Below are positions 24,701 through 32,177 of a stretch of 64,000 bases of DNA, one piece after another (position 1 is the stretch's first letter; every line of letters begins with the position of its first letter). This stretch comes from Dyella thiooxydans (GTDB taxonomy: Bacteria; Pseudomonadota; Gammaproteobacteria; Xanthomonadales; Rhodanobacteraceae): positions 3,932,501-3,996,500 of the forward strand of contig NZ_CP014841.1 in NCBI RefSeq assembly GCF_001641285.1, given 5' to 3'. A program made the translations under genes and the position numbers. A model generated the notes under the pieces. The model worked only from the letters and a program-made list of their open reading frames with translations, was not told where the DNA came from and searched no databases.

Positions 24701-24733
24701 CTGGGCCCCCTGCATGTCGAGCAGCAGCTTCAT
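21728..24733 (-). CDS. Fused double GT4 glycosyltransferase, paralogue of 4962-8426
   Basis: A 1001-residue protein with two GT4 domains. It starts MKLLLDMQGAQSQSRYRGIG. The first domain has LEGFGLSPLEAM near residue 315. The second begins near 623 with HRWLIDVSQIARNDLGTG, and its active-site EX7E pair is in EGFGLPLVE near 916. Domain order, linker length and many blocks (for example LMVGTLEPRKAHAQAL against LMVGTVEPRKGHAQAL) match the protein at 4962-8426, so the two are paralogues. This one lacks the C-terminal module. The ATG overlaps the stop of the 75-residue gene upstream as ATGA. Two catalytic sites suggest two linkages made in turn. Sugars and order are unknown. Confidence 0.87.
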   Translation of the reverse strand: MKLLLDMQGAQSQSRYRGIGRYTLELGRAMATRPLPGMDLHFALNMQFGEAADAAISALGPHADTAHRLCYRSLEDVSFVAPSNEVRRHAAEAIVAHAFEQSGADVVWYSSVVEGYHEDVVIPARSLHTARSVATLYDLIPLHEPDTYLNHPRLRHWYDTRVKTLMQCDLLLAISEWARTDAIDRLGLVPERVVNIGAGVDPLFRPPAIPGPLAASLAHALGVRQPYVLYNGGLDPRKNVPRLIEAFARLPENVRNRHQLVIVGRTSAEQMATLSAAVRKAGLPAATVIFAGYVSDQMLVELYARCALFVFPSLLEGFGLSPLEAMSCGAAVLSSRAASLAEVVGCEDAMFDPTDALAMSEKMRQGLEDPGFNAFLRHHGKAQSARFSWQDTAARAYQAIDALPDRRMASARSSAITVRASSVVCLHSGRPPGWVEAIRGLAKCEAAELPGDISQASDALRLQLVATDHIVYALPLSDVWRMPSWLQAWPGTLVIEHDAEPLHSGGSALFRARYRAGGYAACLDPLATIPLRLGERCLGVVFDEGCSPTALSIDPAVPHDCFSPATHPDRLISRLLAWRETSAASSESRLLDELAGDATARLADDELAAISDAIVAARPSAHAHRWLIDVSQIARNDLGTGVQRVVRSVLRQWLLHPPLGIRIEPVAFVEGHFRFARRYTLGLMGIDAGQLDDDFVAPALGDQYVGLDWSAETMAAAAPVLQDWHRLGVGMHFVVHDLLPLSQPEAFHPFARELFLGWLQLASHVADAFHCVSRATASELEQWLGNGGAPFQFGRQPAVDCFPLGVEITTCASAPGELPLLLADAMAARPSLLMVGTLEPRKAHAQALGAAEHLWNQGVDVNLVIVGRYGWLVEDLARRLEQHPEQSHRLFWLRDIGDPALEAIYRKASVLLAPSLGEGFGLPLVEAAQRSLPVIARDLPVFREVMGDYPVYFQGQEPGDLARVLAAWLGNTPPPAPKRDWPNWAQSAQTLAAAIQKLSPG

Positions 24734-24957
24734 CGGCGGTGGCTCCGTGCACGAAGCCGATCCATGACCAGTCGTGCTTCTTCCGACAGGTGCGCGCTAT
24801 CGATCCTGTGATGGTCGCCCCGGGGCTCCGCCGTGTGGAGGAGTCGGCGGAGGCGCATGTCGAGTGCCGGGATGCGACTGATCAATCGGGTCAGGCGGCG
24901 GCGCAACTCGGGCCGGCTTGCAAGCCAGGCCCGCAGAGGTGTGAGCAGTCGTCGCAC
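24730..24957 (-). CDS. Small basic protein resembling a detached glycosyltransferase tail
   Basis: A 75-residue frame starts with GTG at 24957-24955, one base after the stop of the upstream glycosyltransferase, and ends in an ATGA overlap with the next gene. Tight spacing on both sides argues that it is translated. The product begins (M)RRLLTPLRAWLASRPELRR and continues with basic amphipathic helices, then SAHLSEEARLVMDRLRA. This resembles the C-terminal tails of sugar-transfer proteins, for example FLTKRALQMLAEI at the end of the FkbM protein at 3563-4957. It may be a separated tail that docks its neighbours to the membrane or to each other (inference). No enzymatic domain is visible. Confidence 0.6.
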   Translation of the reverse strand: MRRLLTPLRAWLASRPELRRRLTRLISRIPALDMRLRRLLHTAEPRGDHHRIDSAHLSEEARLVMDRLRARSHRR

Positions 24958-24958
24958 G

Positions 24959-26266
24959 TCATGCTCCGGTCGAGGAGGATTGCCCGGGCTCGGCCAAGAC
25001 CCTGCGCAGGGTGCGACGAGCGAGTTCAATAGAGAAATGCGTACGCACATTCGCCAACGAGCCCTCGGACAGTTGCGTCCACAGTCGCTGGTCGCGGTAA
25101 AGGCGCAGCACCGCTGCGGCGAACTCCTGTGCGTCGGCTGCGATGAGCGCGTCGACACCATCGGTCAGGTGCATGCCCTCCGCCGCGATCGGGGTGACCA
25201 CCACAGGCAGTCCGTAGCTCATGGCGTGGTTTACCTTGCCCTTGACCCCGGCGCCGAATCGCAGTGGAGCGACGGAGACGCGACAACTCTCCAGCAGTGG
25301 CTCGAGATCGGCCACCCTGCCGTGGAGCGTCAGACCCGGCCGGGACAGCGCTTGCCGCGATGTGGTGTCGACGTCTCCCGCGACATGCAGGGTGAGCTCC
25401 GGTTCCTCCCTAAGCAGCAGGGGCAGGATATCCGTGGCGAACCACCGCACGGCGTCGGCATTGGGGGGGTGGCCGAAGCCGCCGATGAAGAGAAGGCCCT
25501 TACGCTCGTTGAAGCCCTGCCGGCGTCCATGCACCTCATGGATATTGCTGAGCAGTTCCACCCTACTTCCGGGGAGGTCACGCGCCAGTGCGGCCTGTTC
25601 CTCGGTGCTTACCACCAGGGTCACATCGCTATGGGTGATGGCCTGCCACTCGCGGCGGCGAGACCGCTCGGCATGGCGGCTGAGCTGCCTGCTCCCGCTC
25701 AAGCGGGCGGCCCGCTGCTCGCGCAGGTAATGCAGATCCACCGTGTCGAATATGACTTTTGCCTGGGGCGCGTGACGGCGGATCAGTCCTAGGTACTGCG
25801 TGGCGGTGCTCACCCGGCTGAGCAGAACGGCCTCCAGTTGCTGCCCGTGTTCTCGTAGCCATCGCAAAGGGGATGACTGGATGTAACGCACCCCCATGTT
25901 GGCCAGGCGGACGACGTCCGCGGTGCTGGAAAAGCCGTCGCTGGCGAGAAAGTCGAGCTCCCACCCGTCTTCGTGCAGCAGATGGAGCATGTGGCATGCG
26001 CGTACAGAGCCGGAATCACGGGTTGGATCCGGTGCCACACTGTCGATGACCAGCATGCGGCGTATCGGCCTTCCTGTGATCAGTCTCGCCAAGGGCGCAG
26101 CGGCAGTCGGGATGGTGGTCTCGGAGGCATGGCCGCCGGACATGTTCGCGCGGCGCTGGAGAAGATGCCGGAGCGTCCCCGCCCAGCCGCGCAATGCGAT
26201 GCTGCCCCGGGCGCGCCGGGAGAGATACAGGAGGCGCTGGATGCGCCAGGTGAGTGTGCTGCTCAC
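24959..26266 (-). CDS. Family 4 glycosyltransferase, variant active-site motif
   Basis: A 435-residue GT-B protein. Recognisable parts are RMLVIDSVAPDPTRDSGSVR in the N-terminal domain and GLLFIGGFGHPPNADAVRWF in the C-terminal domain. The motif GAGVKGKVNHAMSYGLPVV has a histidine where many relatives have the second acidic residue. Related proteins with other residues at this place exist, so it may still be active. The GTG at 26266 overlaps the etf-QO stop as GTGA. This start adds a basic, amphipathic leader (VSSTLTWRIQRLLYL and on) before the catalytic part. An internal ATG in RRANMSGG is the alternative. The 75-residue gene follows after one base. Confidence 0.82.
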   Translation of the reverse strand: MSSTLTWRIQRLLYLSRRARGSIALRGWAGTLRHLLQRRANMSGGHASETTIPTAAAPLARLITGRPIRRMLVIDSVAPDPTRDSGSVRACHMLHLLHEDGWELDFLASDGFSSTADVVRLANMGVRYIQSSPLRWLREHGQQLEAVLLSRVSTATQYLGLIRRHAPQAKVIFDTVDLHYLREQRAARLSGSRQLSRHAERSRRREWQAITHSDVTLVVSTEEQAALARDLPGSRVELLSNIHEVHGRRQGFNERKGLLFIGGFGHPPNADAVRWFATDILPLLLREEPELTLHVAGDVDTTSRQALSRPGLTLHGRVADLEPLLESCRVSVAPLRFGAGVKGKVNHAMSYGLPVVVTPIAAEGMHLTDGVDALIAADAQEFAAAVLRLYRDQRLWTQLSEGSLANVRTHFSIELARRTLRRVLAEPGQSSSTGA

Positions 26267-27864
26267 AAATTCTGGTAATTCGGTCCCGACCCGCCTTCCG
26301 GCGTGACCCAGTTGATGATCTGGTACGGGTCCTTGATGTCGCAGGTCTTGCAGTGCACGCAGTTGGCGGCGTTGATCTGCAGGCGCTTGCCCGCCTCGTC
26401 GTCGACGATCTCGTAGACGTTGGCGGGACAGAAGCGGGTGCAGGGGTTGCCGTACTCCTCGGCGCACTTCGTCACGCAGACCGAGGTGTCGGCGACCTGC
26501 AGGTGCACCGGCTGGTCTTCGTCGTGTTCGGTGGCGGCGAAGTAGACGGCGGCAAGGCGGTCGCGCGGGGGCAGTTCGCGCGACACGTAGTCGCGCTTCG
26601 GCTCTTCCTGCTGGCCGAGCTTGTGCAGCATCGACCAGTCGGCCTTGTTCTTCAGCGTCCACGGCGAGGCGCCGCCGACGGCGGTTTCCCACGCGGCATT
26701 CACCATGCCGAACCACAGGCCCTTCTTGAAGCCGGGCTTGATGTTGCGCACCTTCTTCAGCTCGGCCATCACCTCCGAGCCGCGCAGCTTCGCGTCGAAG
26801 CCGGCGGGCTTGAGGTCATGGGCCACCAGGTGCTCGGCGGCGAGCATGCCGCTCCTGATCGCCTGGTGGGTGCCCTTGATCTTCGGCACGTTGAGCAGGC
26901 CGGCGGTGTCGCCGATCAGCAGCGCGCCGGGCATCTCCACCTTCGGCAGCGACTGGTAGCCGCCGGTGACGATGGCACGGGCGCCGGCCGAGAGGATGCT
27001 GCCGCCCTCGAGCAGCGGCTTGACCATCGGGTGGTTCTTCCACTGCTGAAAGGCTTCCCACGGCTGGTAGTTCGGGTCGGTGTAGTCCAGGCCGCTGACG
27101 TAGCCCAGCGCGATGCGGTCGCCGTCCAGGTGATAGAGGAAGCTGCCGCCGTAGGTGCGGCTGTCGGCGGGCCAGCCCACGCTGTGCACGATCTTGCCCG
27201 GGGTCACGCGGCCGGCCGGTACCTGCCACAGCTCCTTGATACCGATCGAGTAGCCCTGCGGGTCGCTGTCCGCGTCGAGCCTGAAGCGCTTGATCAGCTG
27301 CTTGGTCAGGCTGCCGCGCGCGCCCTCGGCCAGCACGGTGACCCTGGCCTTGATGTCGATGCCCTGGGTGTAGCCCGGCTTGTGCGAGCCGTCCTTCGCC
27401 ACGCCCATGTCGCCGATCCGCACGCCGGCGACCGAGCCGTCCTCGTTATGGACAGTGTCGGCGGCGGCGAAGCCGGGGAACACATCCACGCCCAGCGCTT
27501 CGGCCTGCGGCGCCAGCCAGGCGCACATCGCGCCAAGCGAGACGATGAAGTTGCCGTGGTTGTTCATGCCCGGCGGCACCGGCAGCTTGCGGCCGCCGGT
27601 CTTGTTGAGCAGCCAGAACTCGTCGTCGGTGGCCGGCACGCAGATCGGCGGCGGATTGTCGCGCCAGCCCGGCAGCAGGGCGTCCAGCGGCTGCGCCTCG
27701 ATCACCGCGCCGGAGAGGATCTGCGCACCGATGGTCGAGGCCTTCTCGATCACGCATATGGATGTATCCGGCTGCAGCTGCTTGAGCCGGATGGCGAAGG
27801 ACAGGCCGGCGGGGCCTGCACCCACCACCACCACGTCGTATTCCATCGTCTCGCGTTCGCTCAT
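26263..27864 (-). CDS. Electron transfer flavoprotein-ubiquinone oxidoreductase
   Basis: This membrane-associated FAD and 4Fe-4S enzyme passes electrons from reduced ETF to ubiquinone. The N-terminus MSERETMEYDVVVVGAGPAG holds the FAD-binding GxGxxG. The C-terminal ferredoxin-like part has CPANVYEIVDDEAGKRLQ followed by NCVHCKTCDIKDPYQIINWV, which supplies the cluster cysteines. The ATG at 27864 has GGAG seven bases upstream and gives 533 residues, near the family length. Other in-frame ATGs at 27876 and 27846 are less well placed. It heads the leftward group in which glycosyltransferases and etfBA follow, the first with a GTGA overlap, so a respiratory gene and a sugar-transfer gene are translationally coupled. 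Confidence 0.96.
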   Translation of the reverse strand: MSERETMEYDVVVVGAGPAGLSFAIRLKQLQPDTSICVIEKASTIGAQILSGAVIEAQPLDALLPGWRDNPPPICVPATDDEFWLLNKTGGRKLPVPPGMNNHGNFIVSLGAMCAWLAPQAEALGVDVFPGFAAADTVHNEDGSVAGVRIGDMGVAKDGSHKPGYTQGIDIKARVTVLAEGARGSLTKQLIKRFRLDADSDPQGYSIGIKELWQVPAGRVTPGKIVHSVGWPADSRTYGGSFLYHLDGDRIALGYVSGLDYTDPNYQPWEAFQQWKNHPMVKPLLEGGSILSAGARAIVTGGYQSLPKVEMPGALLIGDTAGLLNVPKIKGTHQAIRSGMLAAEHLVAHDLKPAGFDAKLRGSEVMAELKKVRNIKPGFKKGLWFGMVNAAWETAVGGASPWTLKNKADWSMLHKLGQQEEPKRDYVSRELPPRDRLAAVYFAATEHDEDQPVHLQVADTSVCVTKCAEEYGNPCTRFCPANVYEIVDDEAGKRLQINAANCVHCKTCDIKDPYQIINWVTPEGGSGPNYQNL

Positions 27865-28037
27865 GGCGGGCTCCATCGGGTCGGGCTGGGGCGCCGGATT
27901 GACCGTGCGCGCGGGTATCGAACAGGAGGCGCATTGTCCGGATTCCCGCGCTGCCGGGCAAACGTGCTGCGGCAAGCCTTGCATTCGCTTCACGTGGCGC
28001 GGGGATAATCCCGGCACGTCTTTTACAGGGAGCCTGC

Positions 28038-29435
28038 ATGAATTCGTTGCCGCCGATCTCCGAACGGGACATGCGCCGGGCGACCCTTTGCCAGTTGTTG
28101 CACTGGCTGGCGATCGACCGCGTGCAGCCGCAGGTGCTGGCCGACACCTACCTGCAGGCGATCGAGCGCATCGATGCGCAGCTCAACTGTTACGTGGACG
28201 TGCGCGGCAGCCTGGTGCAGGAGCAGGCGCGCACGGCCAGCAAGCGCCGGCGTGACGGGGTGATCGGGCGGCTGGATGGCATCCCGGTCGCGATCAAGGA
28301 CAACTTCGACGTGGCGGGCTGGCCGACCCGCGCCGGGCTGCCGGGGCGTCTGGTGCCGGCCGAGGACGACGCCCACACCGTCGCGCGCCTGCGTGCTTCC
28401 GGCTCGGTGCTGCTGGGCAAGACCAACATGGACGAAGGCGCGCTGGGCGCCGTGACCGACAATCCGCATTTCGGCGCCACCCACAATCCGTGGAAGCACG
28501 GTTACAGCGCGGGTGGCTCGTCCGGCGGCGCGGCGGCGGCGGTGGCGGCCGGCCTGGCGGTGGCGGCGGTCGGCTCGGATAGCCTCGGGTCGATCCGCAT
28601 CCCGGCCAGTTATTGCGGCGTGTTCGCGCTCAAGCCCACTCACGGCGAGATCTCAGCCCGTGGCCTGGTGCCCGCCGCGCGGCGCCTCGATGCGGTGGGT
28701 CTGCTGGCACGCGGTGTGGACGACCTCACGGTGCTGCTGCAGGTGCTCGCCGGCTATGACGCCGACGATGCCCGCTCGCGCCGCCGGCGCGTCGCCTTCG
28801 ATCTGCCGGACTGGGAGCCGGGACGGTTGCGTGCCGGCTTGCTGCCGGACCTGGCCGCGGTCGGCGTGGCGCCGGACGTGATCGCCGTGTTCGATACGGC
28901 CATGACGAAGCTGCCGCGCGAGCTGGGCGAGCGCCGCACCGTGGATTTCAGCGACTGGGATTTCGCCCGCACCCGCCGCGCCGGCCTGCTGCTGATGGAG
29001 GCGGAGATGCTCGGCACCTTCGCCGCCGACCTGGCCGACACCGCGCATCCGGTTTCGCCCCGCTTCCGCCACATGCTGGATTACGCGGCGCACAAATCGG
29101 CTGGCGACTATGCCAACGCCGACCGCGTGCTCGATGCGGCCACCCTGAAGATGCGCCGGCTGTTCTCGCAGGTGGATGTGCTGGTGCTACCGACCACCCC
29201 GCAGGGGGCGTTTCCGCTCGATGGCCCGGTGCCGGACTCGATCGCCGATCTCACCAGCTTCGCCAGCCTGGCCGGCTGTCCGGCGGTGAGCATCCCGATG
29301 GGTACCTTGCCGGACGGTCTGCCGATCGGCCTGCAGCTGGTCGGTGCGCGCGGCTCGGACCTGCGCCTGCTGGAACTGGCCGGCATCGTGGCGGCCACGC
29401 TGGATGCCGAGCCGTCGTACCCCGCGATCGCCTGA
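28038..29435 (+). CDS. Amidase-signature family hydrolase
   Basis: A 465-residue amidase-signature enzyme that hydrolyses a C-N amide bond. The triad positions are visible: K87 in GIPVAIKDNF, the cis-serine in SAGGSSGG (residues 157-164) and the nucleophile S185 in DSLGSIRIPAS. Most relatives read D-T/S-G-G-S at the last site, and here a leucine replaces the first glycine. GatA is unlikely because no gatB or gatC is adjacent. The substrate is unknown. It starts just after, and divergent from, etf-QO, and the alkB gene follows after ten bases, suggesting one transcript. The ATG at 28038 has GGGAG about ten bases upstream. Confidence 0.88.
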   Translation: MNSLPPISERDMRRATLCQLLHWLAIDRVQPQVLADTYLQAIERIDAQLNCYVDVRGSLVQEQARTASKRRRDGVIGRLDGIPVAIKDNFDVAGWPTRAGLPGRLVPAEDDAHTVARLRASGSVLLGKTNMDEGALGAVTDNPHFGATHNPWKHGYSAGGSSGGAAAAVAAGLAVAAVGSDSLGSIRIPASYCGVFALKPTHGEISARGLVPAARRLDAVGLLARGVDDLTVLLQVLAGYDADDARSRRRRVAFDLPDWEPGRLRAGLLPDLAAVGVAPDVIAVFDTAMTKLPRELGERRTVDFSDWDFARTRRAGLLLMEAEMLGTFAADLADTAHPVSPRFRHMLDYAAHKSAGDYANADRVLDAATLKMRRLFSQVDVLVLPTTPQGAFPLDGPVPDSIADLTSFASLAGCPAVSIPMGTLPDGLPIGLQLVGARGSDLRLLELAGIVAATLDAEPSYPAIA

Positions 29436-29445
29436 GGGCGTCGTG

Positions 29446-30066
29446 ATGGGCGCAGCCACGTGGCAGGCGCTGCCGCTACCCGGGGCGGAGCTGTCGATCA
29501 TCGAGGACTGGCTGGCGCCGACCGAGGCCGATGCGCTGCTCGCCGAGCTGCTCGTCGCGATCCGCTGGGAGAATCACCGGATCCGGATCTTCGGGCGCGA
29601 GGTGGCTTCGCCGCGCCTGAGCTGCTGGATCGGCGATCCGGGCACGAGCTACGTCTATTCCGGCACGCGTTTCGAGCCGCATCCCTGGTCGGAGCGGCTG
29701 GACGGACTTCGCGCACGGGTCGGGCAGGCCTGCGGTGAACGCTTCAACAGCGTGCTGGCCAATCTCTATCGCAATGGCGACGACGCGATGGGCTGGCACA
29801 GCGACGACGAGCCCGAGCTGGGCGAGCGGCCGGTGATCGCCTCGCTCAGCCTCGGTGCGGAGCGGCGCTTCCGGCTGCGCCCGCGGCGCGCCCGCGGGGA
29901 ACCCTCGCGGCGCGACGATATCCGCAGCCTGATCCTGCGCCACGGCAGCCTGCTGCGGATGGCCGGCGACACCCAGCGCCTGTATCGCCACGACCTGCCG
30001 CGGGCGAAGGGATTGGAGCGGCCGCGGCTCAACCTGACCTTTCGCCGGATCGTCACGTCGCGCTGA
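29446..30066 (+). CDS. alkB: AlkB-family Fe(II)/2-oxoglutarate dioxygenase
   Basis: A 206-residue dioxygenase of the AlkB family, which removes alkyl groups from DNA or RNA bases using iron and 2-oxoglutarate. The iron ligands are the HxD pair in GWHSDDEPELG and the later His in RLYRHDLPR. RPRLNLTFRRI provides the arginine that binds 2-oxoglutarate. NSVLANLYRNGDDAMGWH is typical of the AlkB type close to human ALKBH2/3 rather than of longer AlkB proteins. The ATG at 29446 lies ten bases after the amidase stop. A GTG three bases earlier is in frame. It probably shares a transcript with the amidase. Confidence 0.92.
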   Translation: MGAATWQALPLPGAELSIIEDWLAPTEADALLAELLVAIRWENHRIRIFGREVASPRLSCWIGDPGTSYVYSGTRFEPHPWSERLDGLRARVGQACGERFNSVLANLYRNGDDAMGWHSDDEPELGERPVIASLSLGAERRFRLRPRRARGEPSRRDDIRSLILRHGSLLRMAGDTQRLYRHDLPRAKGLERPRLNLTFRRIVTSR

Positions 30067-30136
30067 CGCGGCACTGCCGCTTGGCTTGGCCGGGGCGCGG
30101 CGGCGATAATTCGCGCTTTCCCCAGGCGCGCTCCCC

Positions 30137-31237
30137 ATGACTGCGAAGACCGTACTCAACGACACCCATCGCGCGCTCGGCGCCCGCATGGTCGATTTCG
30201 GCGGCTGGGACATGCCGATCAACTACGGCTCGCAGATGGAGGAGCATCACGCCGTGCGCGGCGACGCCGGCATGTTCGACGTCTCGCACATGACGGTGAT
30301 CGACCTGCACGGACCGCGCACACGCGAGTTCCTCCGGCGCCTGCTGGCCAACAGCGTGGACAAGCTGAAGGTCGCCGGCAAGGCGCTGTACTCGTGCATG
30401 CTCAATGAGCGCGGCGGCGTGATCGACGACCTGATCGTCTACTTCTTCGACGACGCCCACTACCGGCTGGTGGTCAACGCGGCGACCCGCGCCAAGGATC
30501 TGGCCTGGATCGAGACCCAGGCCAGAGCCTTCGACGTCACCGTCAAGGAGCGCCCCGAGTTCGCGATGATCGCGGTGCAGGGACCGAACGCCCGCGGCAA
30601 GGTCATCGGCCTGATCGCCGAGGCCGATCGCCCCCGCATCGAGAAGCTGGGCAAGTTCGCCGCCGCCGCGGCGCCGGGTCCGCACGGCATGCCGCTGTTC
30701 GTCGCGCGTACCGGCTACACCGGCGAAGACGGCTTCGAAATCATCGTGCCGGAAGAGCACGCCGTGGCGTTGTGGCAGGCGCTGGTCGATGCGGGCGTGA
30801 GGCCCTGCGGCCTGGGTGCACGCGACACCCTGCGACTGGAGGCCGGCATGAACCTCTACGGCCAGGACATGGACGAGGATGTCTCGCCGTGGGAGGCCAA
30901 CCTCGGCTGGACCATCGCGCTGGACGAAGGCCGCGATTTCATTGGCCGCGCCGCACTCGAGGCGCAGAAGGCCGATGGCGTGAAGCGGGTGATGGTCGGC
31001 CTGGTGCTGGACGACAAGGGCGTGTTGCGTCACGGCCAGAAGGTGCTCACCGCGCAGGGCGAGGGCGAAATCCTCTCGGGCAGCTTCTCGCCCACGCTGG
31101 AGAAGGCGATCGCCTTCGCCCGCATCCCGGCCGGCGAGCCGGGCGACATCCGCGTGGATATCCGCGGCCGCGAGTTGCCGGTACGCCTGGTCAAGTATCC
31201 GTTCGTGCGCGACGGCAAGCCCTGCGAGGGCATCTGA
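30137..31237 (+). CDS. gcvT: Aminomethyltransferase, glycine cleavage T-protein
   Basis: GcvT moves the methylene group from the aminomethyl-lipoyl arm of GcvH to tetrahydrofolate, releasing ammonia. The 366-residue product begins [20 protein letters not shown] and has [41 protein letters not shown] and [19 protein letters not shown], all standard. The barrel domain at the end is complete. gcvH follows after 92 bases. The P-protein gene is not in the window. Confidence 0.98.
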   Translation: MTAKTVLNDTHRALGARMVDFGGWDMPINYGSQMEEHHAVRGDAGMFDVSHMTVIDLHGPRTREFLRRLLANSVDKLKVAGKALYSCMLNERGGVIDDLIVYFFDDAHYRLVVNAATRAKDLAWIETQARAFDVTVKERPEFAMIAVQGPNARGKVIGLIAEADRPRIEKLGKFAAAAAPGPHGMPLFVARTGYTGEDGFEIIVPEEHAVALWQALVDAGVRPCGLGARDTLRLEAGMNLYGQDMDEDVSPWEANLGWTIALDEGRDFIGRAALEAQKADGVKRVMVGLVLDDKGVLRHGQKVLTAQGEGEILSGSFSPTLEKAIAFARIPAGEPGDIRVDIRGRELPVRLVKYPFVRDGKPCEGI

Positions 31238-31329
31238 CTCCCTGCCGCCGGGGTGACTCGGCGGCACCGGGCGCGCGCGCTAGAATCGCCGCGTCCACCT
31301 TCCTCCCACTCCAACGACTGGACCCGATC

Positions 31330-31725
31330 ATGAGCGAGATTCCCGGCGATCTGAAATTCCTCAAATCCCACGAATGGGCCCGCGTCGAGGACGACGGCCT
31401 GGTTCGCGTGGGCATTTCCGACCATGCCCAGGCGGCGCTGGGCGACCTGGTGTACGTGGAGCTGCCCGAGATCGGTGCGAGCGTGCAGGCAGGCAATGGC
31501 GTGGCGGTGGTCGAATCGGTGAAGGCCGCTTCGGACATCTATTCGCCGGTGTCCGGCGAGATCGTCGAGGTCAACGAGGCGCTGACCGACAAGCCCGAAG
31601 TGATCAATGAAGATGCGTTCGGCGAGGGCTGGCTGTTCGTCGTGCGTCCGAGCGATCGCGCCGAACTCGACGACCTGCTCTCCGCGGACGCCTACGCCGA
31701 GCAGATCGAGAACGAAGACCACTGA
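31330..31725 (+). CDS. gcvH: Glycine cleavage system H protein
   Basis: GcvH is the lipoylated carrier that shuttles the aminomethyl group between the P, T and L proteins. The product of 131 residues begins [20 protein letters not shown]. The lipoylated lysine is K65 in [27 protein letters not shown] near the C-terminus is also typical. The stretch 31238-31329 before it holds no gene. A strong hairpin follows the stop. Confidence 0.98.
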   Translation: MSEIPGDLKFLKSHEWARVEDDGLVRVGISDHAQAALGDLVYVELPEIGASVQAGNGVAVVESVKAASDIYSPVSGEIVEVNEALTDKPEVINEDAFGEGWLFVVRPSDRAELDDLLSADAYAEQIENEDH

Positions 31726-31747
31726 CGGATCGGCTCCTCGATTGTTC

Positions 31748-31777
31748 CGACGACGGCCGCGAGAGCGGCCGTCGTCG
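31748..31777 (+). terminator. Terminator-like hairpin after gcvH
   Basis: A perfect 13-bp stem (CGACGACGGCCGC at 31748-31760, GCGGCCGTCGTCG at 31765-31777) with a GAGA tetraloop begins 22 bases after the gcvH stop. No T run follows, so termination strength is uncertain, but the position fits the end of the gcvTH transcript. Confidence 0.7.
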
Positions 31778-32005
31778 TATCCGGACGTCGCCGGCGCGGG
31801 TGAAGGAAAAAAATTTCCTCCGCGAACGGTGCTTCGGTCGTCTTCCGTTCATCCATTTTTCCGAGGTGCCGGGAGCGCGTTTGCGAGCAAGCGTATCGTG
31901 CATGCGATGCATGTGCCGGCGATGCGTTTTTTTCCGATGGTGGCCGCAAACCTTTATACAGCGCGGTTTTCCGCGACGGACGGCAAATGCGAAAGAATTT
32001 TGTAT

Positions 32006-32021
32006 GGACGTCTATACGTCT
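32006..32021. promoter_or_regulatory. Tandem met boxes (MetJ operator)
   Basis: Two contiguous 8-base units, GGACGTCT (32006-32013) and ATACGTCT (32014-32021), each match the MetJ consensus AGACGTCT at seven of eight positions. Two adjacent boxes are the minimal operator for cooperative binding of two MetJ dimers. The site lies 156 bases upstream of the MetJ-like start codon, which fits autoregulation as in enteric bacteria. It is about 100 bases upstream of the best promoter, so it may act on another, unseen promoter closer to it. Confidence 0.72.
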
Positions 32022-32120
32022 TTCTTATTGATTCGCGAATTGCCGCAACGCCTTGTGTGGCGGGGCTTTTGGGCGGGCTGGGAGGGGGCTGGCGGGTCGT
32101 TTCCGGGTGTTCAAAATCAA

Positions 32121-32149
32121 TTGACAGTTGAAATCTTCGGGAATAGCTT
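32121..32149 (+). promoter_or_regulatory. Sigma-70 type promoter for the metJ-like gene
   Basis: A perfect -35 box TTGACA (32121-32126) is followed after 17 bases by TAGCTT (32144-32149), a moderate -10 box. Transcription would begin near 32156 and leave a leader of about 20 bases before the ATG at 32178. Confidence 0.6.
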
Positions 32150-32177
32150 TCGCACCAGATTCTGGGGAACAGGTGCT

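Larger units (their letters stand above)
31778..32177 (+). promoter_or_regulatory. Regulatory region upstream of the metJ-like gene
   Basis: This 400-base stretch has no convincing gene and is richer in A and T than its surroundings. It holds two adjacent met boxes at 32006-32021 and a good sigma-70 type promoter at 32121-32149. An open frame in the metJ reading frame runs through part of it, but its translation has no similarity to MetJ before the ATG at 32178. Confidence 0.65.

Noticed and set aside
24958-25161. An upstream extension of the 75-residue gene to a 143-residue protein
   Set aside because: The added part lies inside the glycosyltransferase gene in another frame and has the composition of a shadow frame. 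The GTG at 24957 fits the gene spacing better.
26254-28008. A 584-codon plus-strand open frame across the etf-QO gene
   Set aside because: It is the antisense frame of a clear ETF-ubiquinone oxidoreductase and arises from high third-position GC.
28038-29435. Glutamyl-tRNA amidotransferase subunit GatA
   Set aside because: There is no gatB or gatC nearby, and the nucleophile loop departs from GatA.
31800-32177. An extension of the MetJ fusion to 312 residues using a start near 31800
   Set aside because: The translation before 32178 has no MetJ similarity and would run through the met boxes and the promoter.
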